The notes below the pieces were generated by a model. It was given only the letters and a program-made list of their open reading frames with translations, was not told the origin of the DNA and did no database searches. A stretch of DNA of 16,167 nt from Lachnospiraceae bacterium UBA7027 (GTDB lineage Bacteria > Bacillota > Clostridia > Lachnospirales > Lachnospiraceae): positions 1 through 16,167 of the forward strand of contig DLBG01000038.1 in NCBI GenBank assembly GCA_002494135.1. The letters are read 5' to 3'. Shown here one piece after another: positions 1 through 6,412 of this stretch (positions are counted from its first letter, which is position 1; each line of letters begins with the position of its first letter). A program made the translations under genes and the position numbers.

Positions 1-912
1 GGCTGGTGTATGTTTGATTACAACACCCACAAGGATTTCGGAAGCGGAGACCGCATCTGTTACCACGGTGTCATGGACATGTTCCGGAATCCGAAAATGG
101 CAGCATATGTGTATGCCGAGATGCAGGACGCAGTTCCCGTTCTTGCCCTGTCCTCAACCATGGACATCGGCGAGCACCCCGGATGCAACCGCAACGAGAC
201 TTATATTTTCACCAACGCGGATTCCGTGAAGATGTATAAAAACGATAACTTCATCAAGGAATATGTTCACGACAACAAGCAGTTTTCGCATCTTAAAAAC
301 CCGCCGATTAAAATCGACGACTATATCGGCGATGCGCTGAAAGCGGAGAAAATGACGCCCGCACAGGAACGCGACGTTAAGACTATTTTAAACGAAGTGG
401 CCAAGTTCGGACTCTACCAGATGACGACGGGCTCGAAACTTAAGGCGGCGAAACTGATGACCTTCCATCACATGAGCATGACCGATGCGGTGGAACTTTA
501 CAACAAATACATCGGTGACTGGGGCGGAGCATCCGTTTCCTACCGCTTTGAAGCCATCAAGGACGGCAAGGTGGTAAAGACGTTACGAATCGCACCGATG
601 ACACAGATGCACCTTGAGGTGGAATGCGACAGGGTTGTTTTAAAAGAAATCGAGTCTTACGATGTGGCCTGCGTCAGAATCCGTGCACTGGATGAAAACG
701 GCAACACGCTCTGTTATTACAACGATCCGGTAATGCTTTCCGTGGAAGGCAATGCCGAACTCATCGGACCTTCCGTCATCGGACTTTCCGGCGGCAGGGG
801 CGGCACATATATTAAGTCGGTCGGCAAGGCCGGAAATGCAAAGCTTACCGTAAGCGATGTAAACGGCAGGGCAACGGCAGACGTGGAATTTAAGATTCAG
901 CTGGAACCGTAA
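1..912 (+). CDS. C-terminal part of a glycoside hydrolase family 2 enzyme (probable beta-galactosidase), 5' truncated
   Basis: The reading frame is open from base 1, so only the last 303 residues are present. The opening residues, GWCMFDYNTHKDFGSGDRI, followed by a Tyr-His-Gly-Val-Met-Asp stretch and an FRNPKMAAYVY segment, are typical of the end of the GH2 TIM barrel. After that come about 230 residues of beta-rich sequence resembling the Ig-like C-terminal domains of long GH2 beta-galactosidases; the segment near the end (GPSVIGLSGGRGGTYIKS) looks like a DUF4982/bacterial Ig-type module. The catalytic glutamates lie upstream of the window, so beta-galactosidase cannot be separated from beta-glucuronidase or related activities on sequence seen here. 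The neighbours (MelB-like symporter, alpha-galactosidase) favour a galactoside. It ends TAA 60 bases before the symporter start with no terminator between, so the two are probably co-transcribed. No signal peptide can be judged. Confidence 0.85.
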   Translation, partial: GWCMFDYNTHKDFGSGDRICYHGVMDMFRNPKMAAYVYAEMQDAVPVLALSSTMDIGEHPGCNRNETYIFTNADSVKMYKNDNFIKEYVHDNKQFSHLKNPPIKIDDYIGDALKAEKMTPAQERDVKTILNEVAKFGLYQMTTGSKLKAAKLMTFHHMSMTDAVELYNKYIGDWGGASVSYRFEAIKDGKVVKTLRIAPMTQMHLEVECDRVVLKEIESYDVACVRIRALDENGNTLCYYNDPVMLSVEGNAELIGPSVIGLSGGRGGTYIKSVGKAGNAKLTVSDVNGRATADVEFKIQLEP

Positions 913-972
913 GAGGAGAGAAATACGAACGGACGCTGCATGTGTTTGGCAGAAATAATTGGAGGGAAACAA

Positions 973-2808
973 ATGAAACTTGGATTTAAGGAAAAAGCAG
1001 CATACGGAATCGGTGCCGTGGGCAAAGACATGGTTTATATGCTCTCCGCGAGCTACATTCTGTATTATTATCAGGATATTATGGGCGTATCCGCCTGGGT
1101 GATGGGCATCATTCTTCTGATTGCCCGTGTGTTTGATGCATTCAACGATCCCCTGATGGGTGCCATTGTTGCCGGTACCAAAACCAAATGGGGCAAGTTC
1201 CGTCCGTGGTTATTCATCGGAACGCTGACGAATGCCATCGTGCTGTTCTTCATGTTTGCGGCGCCTCCGGCACTGAACGGGAAAGGAATGATTGCTTATG
1301 CGGCGATTTTTTACATCCTCTGGGGAATTACCTATACGATGATGGACATTCCGTACTGGTCGATGGTTCCGGCCTTTACCGAAAGCGGTAAGGAAAGAGA
1401 GGCAATGTCGGCACTCGGCCGTACCTGTGCAGGTGTCGGTTCCGCAATCATTACCATCGTAACGATTCTTGCGGTAAATGCTCTGGGCAGCATGGCAGCA
1501 GGAAAGAATCAGAACGTGGTCACGGTAAACCTGAAAGAGGCAACGGTATATGCGGTGGAACTGGATGAAACCCTGGCACCCACCGGAAACGTGAAGGAAA
1601 TCACCGGCGGTTTTGAGATTGCCATAACGGCGGATAAAAGTGAATTTGATTCGGAAACCTCTTTTAACCAGAGTAACAGCGAATATACATTAACCTTTAC
1701 AAACGGATCCGATCAGGCGGATATCGCAGGCGAGACCGAGCTTACGAAAGACAATACTTCTCTGGATATCGCTTTTAACCCGGAAAACGAATCCGGTGTG
1801 GTTGCGGTATATCTTTCCAAGGCACAGTATGAAGCATTGAATGAAAATCTCGTGGCAATGCTTACTCTTTCTTCCACAAAGGAAGTGGACCGTCTGGGCT
1901 TTAAATACTTCAGTTTAATCGTGGCAGTTATGTTCTTCGTCTTTATCTTAATCACCTGCATCTTCATCAAGGAGAAATCCACGGTGGATGTCAAGAGCGC
2001 CAAGATCGGCGATATGTTCAAAGCACTGCTTCAGAACGATCAGGCCATGGCCATGGTAGTAACCATCGTACTTGTAAATTCTGCGATTTACATTACCTCG
2101 AACCTGTTGATTTATTTCTTTAAATATGATTTGGGCGGAAGCTCCTGGCAGGGAAATTACACGCTTTTTAATACTTTCGGAGGCGGAATGCAGATTCTGG
2201 CCATGTGCGTGATTTTCCCGATTCTGAGAAAATTCTTTACCACCATCAGGATTTTCTACATCTCCATTTTCTCGGCAGTGGGCGGATATGTAATCCTTTT
2301 AATCATGGCACTTACCGGTGTGGATTCGGTATATCCCTTCCTGGTACCCGGCTTCTTCATCTTTGCGGCTGTCGGTGTGCTGAACGTACTGGTTACGATT
2401 TTCCTTGCCAATACCGTAGACTACGGCGAGATTAAGAATAACCGCCGTGATGAATCGGTAATCTTCTCCATGCAGACCTTTGTGGTAAAACTTGCAAGCG
2501 GTATTGCAGCGCTCGTTGCGGCAGTCAGCCTTTCGGTTTTCTCCATCTCAAGCTCCGATGCGACCTACGAGGCAGTGGAAGGATCTTTGATTCAGGGCCT
2601 TAAGCAGTATATCTCCGACATTATGGCAAACGGTGCGACCGTGGTTTCCGGCTCTTCCGTTGTGGGGTTAAGGTTTGTCATGACCGTACTTCCGGTGGTT
2701 GTACTGGTGATCGGATTCCTGGTATTCAAGAGCAAATACATTTTAACGGACGAGAAACTCGAGGAGATTTCCGCACAGATTAAAGAGCGCAGAGCAGCGG
2801 AAAGTTAA
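973..2808 (+). CDS. MelB-like GPH-family cation:galactoside symporter with a large extracellular insertion
   Basis: The product is 611 residues, against about 470 for typical MelB. ATG 973 was chosen over the in-frame ATG at 940 because GGAGGG at 961-966 sits 6 bases before it. The sequence follows E. coli MelB closely: GKDM with D19, ARVFDAFNDPLMG with D55 and D59, WGKFRPW, YILWGITYTMMDIPYWS with D125, and DYGEIK with K488. These correspond to the Asp residues of the MelB cation/sugar sites and to the helix XI lysine. Twelve membrane segments are expected. Between helix V (ending about VNALG, residue 171) and helix VI (DRLGFKYFSL, from 306) sits an extra stretch of about 130 polar, beta-prone residues; a smaller expansion lies between helices XI and XII. 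Both fall on the outer face by MelB topology. The likely role is Na+- or H+-driven uptake of melibiose or another galactoside; the substrate is inferred from neighbours. Confidence 0.9.
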   Translation: MKLGFKEKAAYGIGAVGKDMVYMLSASYILYYYQDIMGVSAWVMGIILLIARVFDAFNDPLMGAIVAGTKTKWGKFRPWLFIGTLTNAIVLFFMFAAPPALNGKGMIAYAAIFYILWGITYTMMDIPYWSMVPAFTESGKEREAMSALGRTCAGVGSAIITIVTILAVNALGSMAAGKNQNVVTVNLKEATVYAVELDETLAPTGNVKEITGGFEIAITADKSEFDSETSFNQSNSEYTLTFTNGSDQADIAGETELTKDNTSLDIAFNPENESGVVAVYLSKAQYEALNENLVAMLTLSSTKEVDRLGFKYFSLIVAVMFFVFILITCIFIKEKSTVDVKSAKIGDMFKALLQNDQAMAMVVTIVLVNSAIYITSNLLIYFFKYDLGGSSWQGNYTLFNTFGGGMQILAMCVIFPILRKFFTTIRIFYISIFSAVGGYVILLIMALTGVDSVYPFLVPGFFIFAAVGVLNVLVTIFLANTVDYGEIKNNRRDESVIFSMQTFVVKLASGIAALVAAVSLSVFSISSSDATYEAVEGSLIQGLKQYISDIMANGATVVSGSSVVGLRFVMTVLPVVVLVIGFLVFKSKYILTDEKLEEISAQIKERRAAES

Positions 2809-2850
2809 TAAAATTTTAATGCGTGCCCAAAAGCTGCGCAGCAACTTTTT

Positions 2851-2879
2851 CACTGTTCGATGGCACTGTTCGACTGTTC
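2851..2879 (+). repeat. three short ACTGTTC direct repeats in the intergenic region
   Basis: ACTGTTC occurs at 2852-2858, 2865-2871 and 2873-2879; the first two are part of a longer CACTGTTCGA unit spaced 13 bases apart. The repeats lie between the symporter stop and the terminator hairpin. They could be replication slippage debris or protein-binding half-sites; nothing in the sequence decides. The 10-base palindrome GCTGCGCAGC at 2833-2842 lies just upstream. Confidence 0.5.
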
Positions 2880-2883
2880 AATT

Positions 2884-2916
2884 CGGCGGAGGAAGGAATG
2901 CTTCTTCCGCCGTTTT
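2884..2916 (+). terminator. rho-independent terminator after the symporter gene
   Basis: The arms CGGCGGAGGAAG (2884-2895) and CTTCTTCCGCCG (2901-2912) pair over 12 positions with one G-T wobble around a 5-base loop, and are followed by TTTTATGTT. The hairpin is GC-rich and lies 75 bases after the symporter stop. It should close the GH2-symporter transcript. The T-run is short (four T), so some read-through into the alpha-galactosidase gene is possible. Confidence 0.8.
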
Positions 2917-2917
2917 A

Positions 2918-2926
2918 TGTTATAAT
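2918..2926 (+). promoter_or_regulatory. extended -10 promoter for the alpha-galactosidase gene
   Basis: TGTTATAAT is a perfect extended -10 element (TGnTATAAT). No good -35 is present at 16-18 bases; that position falls in the loop and 3' arm of the upstream terminator. The transcript would start near 2933, giving a leader of only about 15 bases that still contains the AAAGGGG ribosome-binding site (2934-2940). Confidence 0.6.
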
Positions 2927-2947
2927 AAGCGGGAAAGGGGATAGACT

Positions 2948-5593
2948 ATGATTCAGATTTACGAAAAGAAATTTGCACTGCATACCCGAAGCACGTCGTA
3001 CTGTTTTGAAATTACGGATACGGGCCATGCAGTGCATTTATATTACGGAAACAGGGTTGTTTTCTCGAAGGATTTGCCGGAATTTGAGATGCTTCGTCAG
3101 AAGCGTGAATTCCCTGTGGGAAATGCCGTTTCCTATGATAAGGACCATCCGGCGCTGGTGATGGAAGATGTATCGCTGGAGGTTTCGGGACCCGGAAAAG
3201 GCGATTTAAGATCACCGTTTGCGGAGGTTGTTTTTGCGGACTCAAGCCGGACGCTCGACTGGGTCTATGATTCCCATATCGTTACGAAAGGGGCAAAACC
3301 CCGTAAAACCCTGCCCGGAAGCTATGACATCATGACATTTGAACAGGGCGAGGGCCTTTTGAAGAAACGTACGGACGAGGAAGTTGCGGACGCGCTGAGA
3401 GTATCCTTCGTGGATAAAAGCTTTAAAATCCGCCTCGACGTAACCTATCTCGTATATGAGGACACCGATATCATTACCCGCTATGCGGATTTGTATAACG
3501 AAGGGGAAGAGGACGTCACCGTAAAACGTCTTCTGTCCATGCAGCTGGATCTTTCCGGCACGGATTTCGAAGGAATCTATTTTGACGGAGCCTGGGCAAG
3601 GGAGATGCATTCCTATCATGTGCCCCTGGGACACGGCATGCACGTAAGCCGCAGCAATACCGGAACAAGTTCGAACCGAGCCAATCCGTTTTTCATGGTG
3701 GCGAAGTCCGACTGCAATGAGGATAGGGGCGAATGCTACGGTTTTAACCTGATTTACAGCGGCAACCATATGGAAATCGCCGATGCGAATTCTTATGGAA
3801 AAGTGCGTATTCAAAGCGGAATCAACGATGAAGGTTTTGAGTATGTTTTAAAACCCGGGGAATGCCTTGAAGCGCCCGAGTCTGTTATGACTTATACCTG
3901 TAAGGGCTTCAATGAGCTTAGTTACAACATGCATTCCTTCGTCCGGCAGCACATTGTGCGCGGCGAATGGAAGGGAAAGGACCGCCCTGTTTTATTGAAC
4001 AGCTGGGAGGCTGCCTATTTTAAATTCGATGAAAGCAGACTGTTAAAACTGGCAAAACGTGCCTCGGATGCGGGCATCGAACTGTTTGTTATGGATGACG
4101 GCTGGTTCGGCGAACGTGATGACGATACGAAATCCCTGGGAGACTGGGAAGTGAACAAAAAGAAGCTGCCGCACGGAATAAAAGGCCTGGCGGAGAGAGT
4201 GAATTCCCTGGGAATGATGTTCGGTATCTGGGTGGAACCGGAGATGGTGAACGTAAACAGCAGGCTTTACGAAGAGCACCCGGACTGGTGCCTTGCCAAT
4301 CCGAAGCGTGACCATTCCGAAGGACGTAACCAGCGGATGCTGGATTTATGCAGAAAGGAAGTCCGCGATTACATCGTGGAAGCCATGAGCAATGTGTTCT
4401 CATCCGGCAACGTACAATATGTAAAATGGGACATGAACCGCGTTCTTTCGGATGTGTATTCACAGTCCGAAACCGTGCCGTCAGGTGAGGTGGCACACCG
4501 CTATGTGCTCGGGCTTTACGAGATTATTGGAGAACTGATAAAGCGCTTTCCGCACATTCTTTTTGAAGGCTGCGCATCGGGCGGCAACCGGTTTGATCTC
4601 GGAATTCTTTGCTATTTCCCACAAATCTGGGCGTCGGATAACACGGATGCACTCTGTCGTGCGGAGATTCAGGAGGGCTACAGTTACGGCTATCCTCCCG
4701 AGACCATGGGAGCGCATGTGTCCGCAAGTCCCAATCATCAGACGCTGCGTCGTACACCGATGAAAACAAGGTTTGCGGTGGCGGCATTCGGAAGCCTGGG
4801 ATACGAATGCAATTTAAGCGATTTTACGAAAGAGCAGATGGACGAGGTTAAGGACGAGATTGCTCTTTACAAAAAATACAGAGGCGTGCTTCAGCACGGA
4901 AGATTCTACCGTGGCGGCGCAGGTCCTCTCGGCGATATCCGCGGAAGCAGGGAATCGGTTCTTTCTGAGGCTTCCAATTCCGGAAACATTACCTCCTGGA
5001 CAACGGTTTCCGAATACAAAACAGCAGCGGTCGGCATGATGTTAAAAAAACTTGTTCTGCCGAATACCCAGAACGTTACCTTTTATCCGAAGGGACTCGA
5101 AGAGGAGACGAAGTACCGGTTTACGAACCATGAGCTTTCCTATGACATCCGGGATTTCGGGGATCTGGTAAATACGGTGGCTCCGATTCATGTAAAGCAG
5201 GATTCCCTTCTGATGGATCTTCTGGCAAAGAAGGTGAAACTGCCCTCCGAGAAGGAAGAGTACACGGCCTACGGAAGTCTTTTGATGAATGCAGGCGTGG
5301 CATTAAAACAGAATTTCTCCGGAACCGGCTACAATGAAAATGTACGCTACGATCAGGATTTCTCCGGCAAACTGTTCTTCCTGGAAGAAGATGACGGTAC
5401 CCTGCCCGTAAGTGACGAGGCAGTTGAAGCGGTCGTTCGCGAAGTAGAGGAGAAAGGGGCGGAGGAAGCGGAAACGACGGAAGAGGAAGAGACGAAGACA
5501 ATCGCCCCGGCGACCGTTTCGGAGGAGACAGAAACTGTGACGGAGACGGAAGTTGCTTCTGAAAATACAAAGAACACGGAGGAAAACGTATGA
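2948..5593 (+). CDS. GH36 alpha-galactosidase with an extra acidic C-terminal tail
   Basis: The product has 881 residues; the start ATG is 7 bases after AAAGGGG. Family GH36 (RafA/MelA/AgaA type) releases terminal alpha-1,6-galactose from melibiose, raffinose and similar sugars. An N-terminal beta-supersandwich is followed by the TIM barrel with VMDDGWFGERDDD, the KWDMNR nucleophile motif (D495), the CASGGNRFDLG signature, and WASDNTDA, whose D564 is the acid/base by family analogy. The conserved fold ends near residue 812 with FSGTGYNENVRYDQDFSG, the usual C-terminal region of the family (about 730-750 residues). The last 70 or so residues are a Glu/Thr/Val-rich, apparently disordered tail with no equivalent in the classical enzymes. 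No signal peptide is seen, so the enzyme is cytoplasmic and works on imported sugar. Its stop overlaps the start of the next gene by 4 bases. Confidence 0.95.
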   Translation: MIQIYEKKFALHTRSTSYCFEITDTGHAVHLYYGNRVVFSKDLPEFEMLRQKREFPVGNAVSYDKDHPALVMEDVSLEVSGPGKGDLRSPFAEVVFADSSRTLDWVYDSHIVTKGAKPRKTLPGSYDIMTFEQGEGLLKKRTDEEVADALRVSFVDKSFKIRLDVTYLVYEDTDIITRYADLYNEGEEDVTVKRLLSMQLDLSGTDFEGIYFDGAWAREMHSYHVPLGHGMHVSRSNTGTSSNRANPFFMVAKSDCNEDRGECYGFNLIYSGNHMEIADANSYGKVRIQSGINDEGFEYVLKPGECLEAPESVMTYTCKGFNELSYNMHSFVRQHIVRGEWKGKDRPVLLNSWEAAYFKFDESRLLKLAKRASDAGIELFVMDDGWFGERDDDTKSLGDWEVNKKKLPHGIKGLAERVNSLGMMFGIWVEPEMVNVNSRLYEEHPDWCLANPKRDHSEGRNQRMLDLCRKEVRDYIVEAMSNVFSSGNVQYVKWDMNRVLSDVYSQSETVPSGEVAHRYVLGLYEIIGELIKRFPHILFEGCASGGNRFDLGILCYFPQIWASDNTDALCRAEIQEGYSYGYPPETMGAHVSASPNHQTLRRTPMKTRFAVAAFGSLGYECNLSDFTKEQMDEVKDEIALYKKYRGVLQHGRFYRGGAGPLGDIRGSRESVLSEASNSGNITSWTTVSEYKTAAVGMMLKKLVLPNTQNVTFYPKGLEEETKYRFTNHELSYDIRDFGDLVNTVAPIHVKQDSLLMDLLAKKVKLPSEKEEYTAYGSLLMNAGVALKQNFSGTGYNENVRYDQDFSGKLFFLEEDDGTLPVSDEAVEAVVREVEEKGAEEAETTEEEETKTIAPATVSEETETVTETEVASENTKNTEENV

Positions 5594-6249
5594 GTGAATC
5601 TGCACTGTTACCGAAAGGAAAAACCGGGCGCAAACACGATACCATGATTCTTCATATTCAGGGACTGATTCTTATGGTCCTTCTGATTCTGGCGCTTTCT
5701 TCCGCCTTTGGCGTTCTGGGGCGGACCATCGCAATGGAGGTGATTGACCGAAGCGGCCTGATTTCCGGACCGTCCTTAAACATTGAAGAGGCCCTGACCG
5801 GTGAATCATCCTATCTGGATGTTCTGACCGCATCTCCCTACGGAGGAAGTAGCGGGGAGATTCTCTTCAAAATCATGAGAATCTGGGGAGTTGTCGGGTA
5901 TGTTTTTGCCTTTGCCTGTCTGGCGGCAGTCATCGTTATGGTGATTCTGATGAAGAAACGGATTGCCATGATTCTTGCCGATCCGACTCCGTTTGAGAAA
6001 CCCGTCCGTGTAAAGAAAGGGGCTTTCGTCTGGCTCGGATTCTTACTCGGAGCATACGGTGCGCACCTTTTCTTACTGAAGAAAAAGAAGGCGTGGATTT
6101 ATCTGGGGCTCGGAATTGTGGGCATGAGCGTGCCGATTCTTTTCTTATACACTTCCGGTATCAGTTTCTCCGATGCCTTTCTGGCCTGCTTTTATGAAAA
6201 AGATGCGGAAGGCTGTATCGAAATGGAAGATTATCCGTATTGGATATAA
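5590..6249 (+). CDS. small membrane protein with a TM2-like C-terminal domain
   Basis: The product has 219 residues. ATG 5590 overlaps the alpha-galactosidase TGA in an ATGA junction, with GGAGG at 5578-5582 seven bases upstream, so it is translationally coupled. A first hydrophobic segment spans residues 19-43, a polar loop of about 50 residues follows, then a second segment near 97-118 (GYVFAFACLAAVIVMVILM), and a hydrophobic pair containing WLGFLLGAYGAHLFLLKKKK. That Gly-x-x-Gly-Ala-His-x-Phe pattern resembles the TM2 domain (usually LGGxGAHRFYLG). The protein ends with an acidic and aromatic tail containing one of its few cysteines. TM2 proteins have no agreed biochemical function. The tight coupling to a glycosidase suggests co-expression but not a defined role. 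No terminator is evident after it. Confidence 0.75.
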   Translation: MSESALLPKGKTGRKHDTMILHIQGLILMVLLILALSSAFGVLGRTIAMEVIDRSGLISGPSLNIEEALTGESSYLDVLTASPYGGSSGEILFKIMRIWGVVGYVFAFACLAAVIVMVILMKKRIAMILADPTPFEKPVRVKKGAFVWLGFLLGAYGAHLFLLKKKKAWIYLGLGIVGMSVPILFLYTSGISFSDAFLACFYEKDAEGCIEMEDYPYWI

Positions 6250-6254
6250 ACATA

Positions 6255-6277
6255 TTGCAAATTCGCAAATATATTGC
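6255..6277. promoter_or_regulatory. operator-like TTGC/GCAA inverted elements
   Basis: TTGCAAATTCGCAA (6255-6268) is a palindrome in 12 of 14 positions. Its right half is shared by a second, looser TTCGCAAATATATTGC arrangement. The site lies just after the TM2 gene stop and about 50 bases before the promoter-like elements of the cyclic-di-GMP gene. It could be an upstream protein-binding site, but AT-rich sequence gives such patterns by chance. Confidence 0.25.
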
Positions 6278-6317
6278 TAAAAAACGCAAGAATTTACTAT
6301 GATTAGGCGGTTTTATA

Positions 6318-6335
6318 TGATAAAATCACTATAAT
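6318..6335 (+). promoter_or_regulatory. candidate promoter region for the cyclic-di-GMP gene
   Basis: Two -10 elements lie 9 bases apart: TGATAAAAT (6318-6326, extended type) and TATAAT (6330-6335, perfect). Neither has a convincing -35. Transcripts would start near 6333 or 6342 and carry a leader of about 70-80 bases containing the hairpin at 6348-6383. Confidence 0.5.
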
Positions 6336-6347
6336 AGTTTTAGTGTT

Positions 6348-6400
6348 GGACTTGAGTTGGACATGGGGGTGTCCGTTGAGTCCGTTTTGCGTATTTTTTC
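6348..6400 (+). promoter_or_regulatory. leader hairpin with T-rich tail (possible attenuator)
   Basis: Two nested stems are possible: GGACT (6348-6352) with AGTCC (6379-6383), and inside it GGACA (6359-6363) with TGTCC (6370-6374). The left side is a direct repeat, GTTGGAC-TTGA-GTTGGAC. The hairpin is followed by GTTTTGCGTATTTTTTC, a T-rich run ending 13 bases before the start codon. Its position inside the predicted leader suggests conditional termination or shielding of the ribosome-binding site. It does not match the cyclic-di-GMP-I riboswitch consensus as far as can be judged by eye. Confidence 0.4.
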
Positions 6401-6412
6401 TCGGGGGTATGG

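Noticed and set aside
940..972. Upstream ATG of the symporter frame
   Set aside because: The 11 extra residues are not MelB-like, and the GGAGGG lies inside them at the right distance for ATG 973. With that start D19, D55 and D59 also match MelB numbering.
3242..3814. 190-residue open frame antisense to the alpha-galactosidase
   Set aside because: The sense strand is a clear GH36 protein; no ribosome-binding site or family resemblance on the antisense strand.
6250..6412. Cyclic-di-GMP riboswitch before the EAL gene
   Set aside because: The conserved internal loops and tetraloop receptor of the class I aptamer are not seen; only a simple nested hairpin is present.
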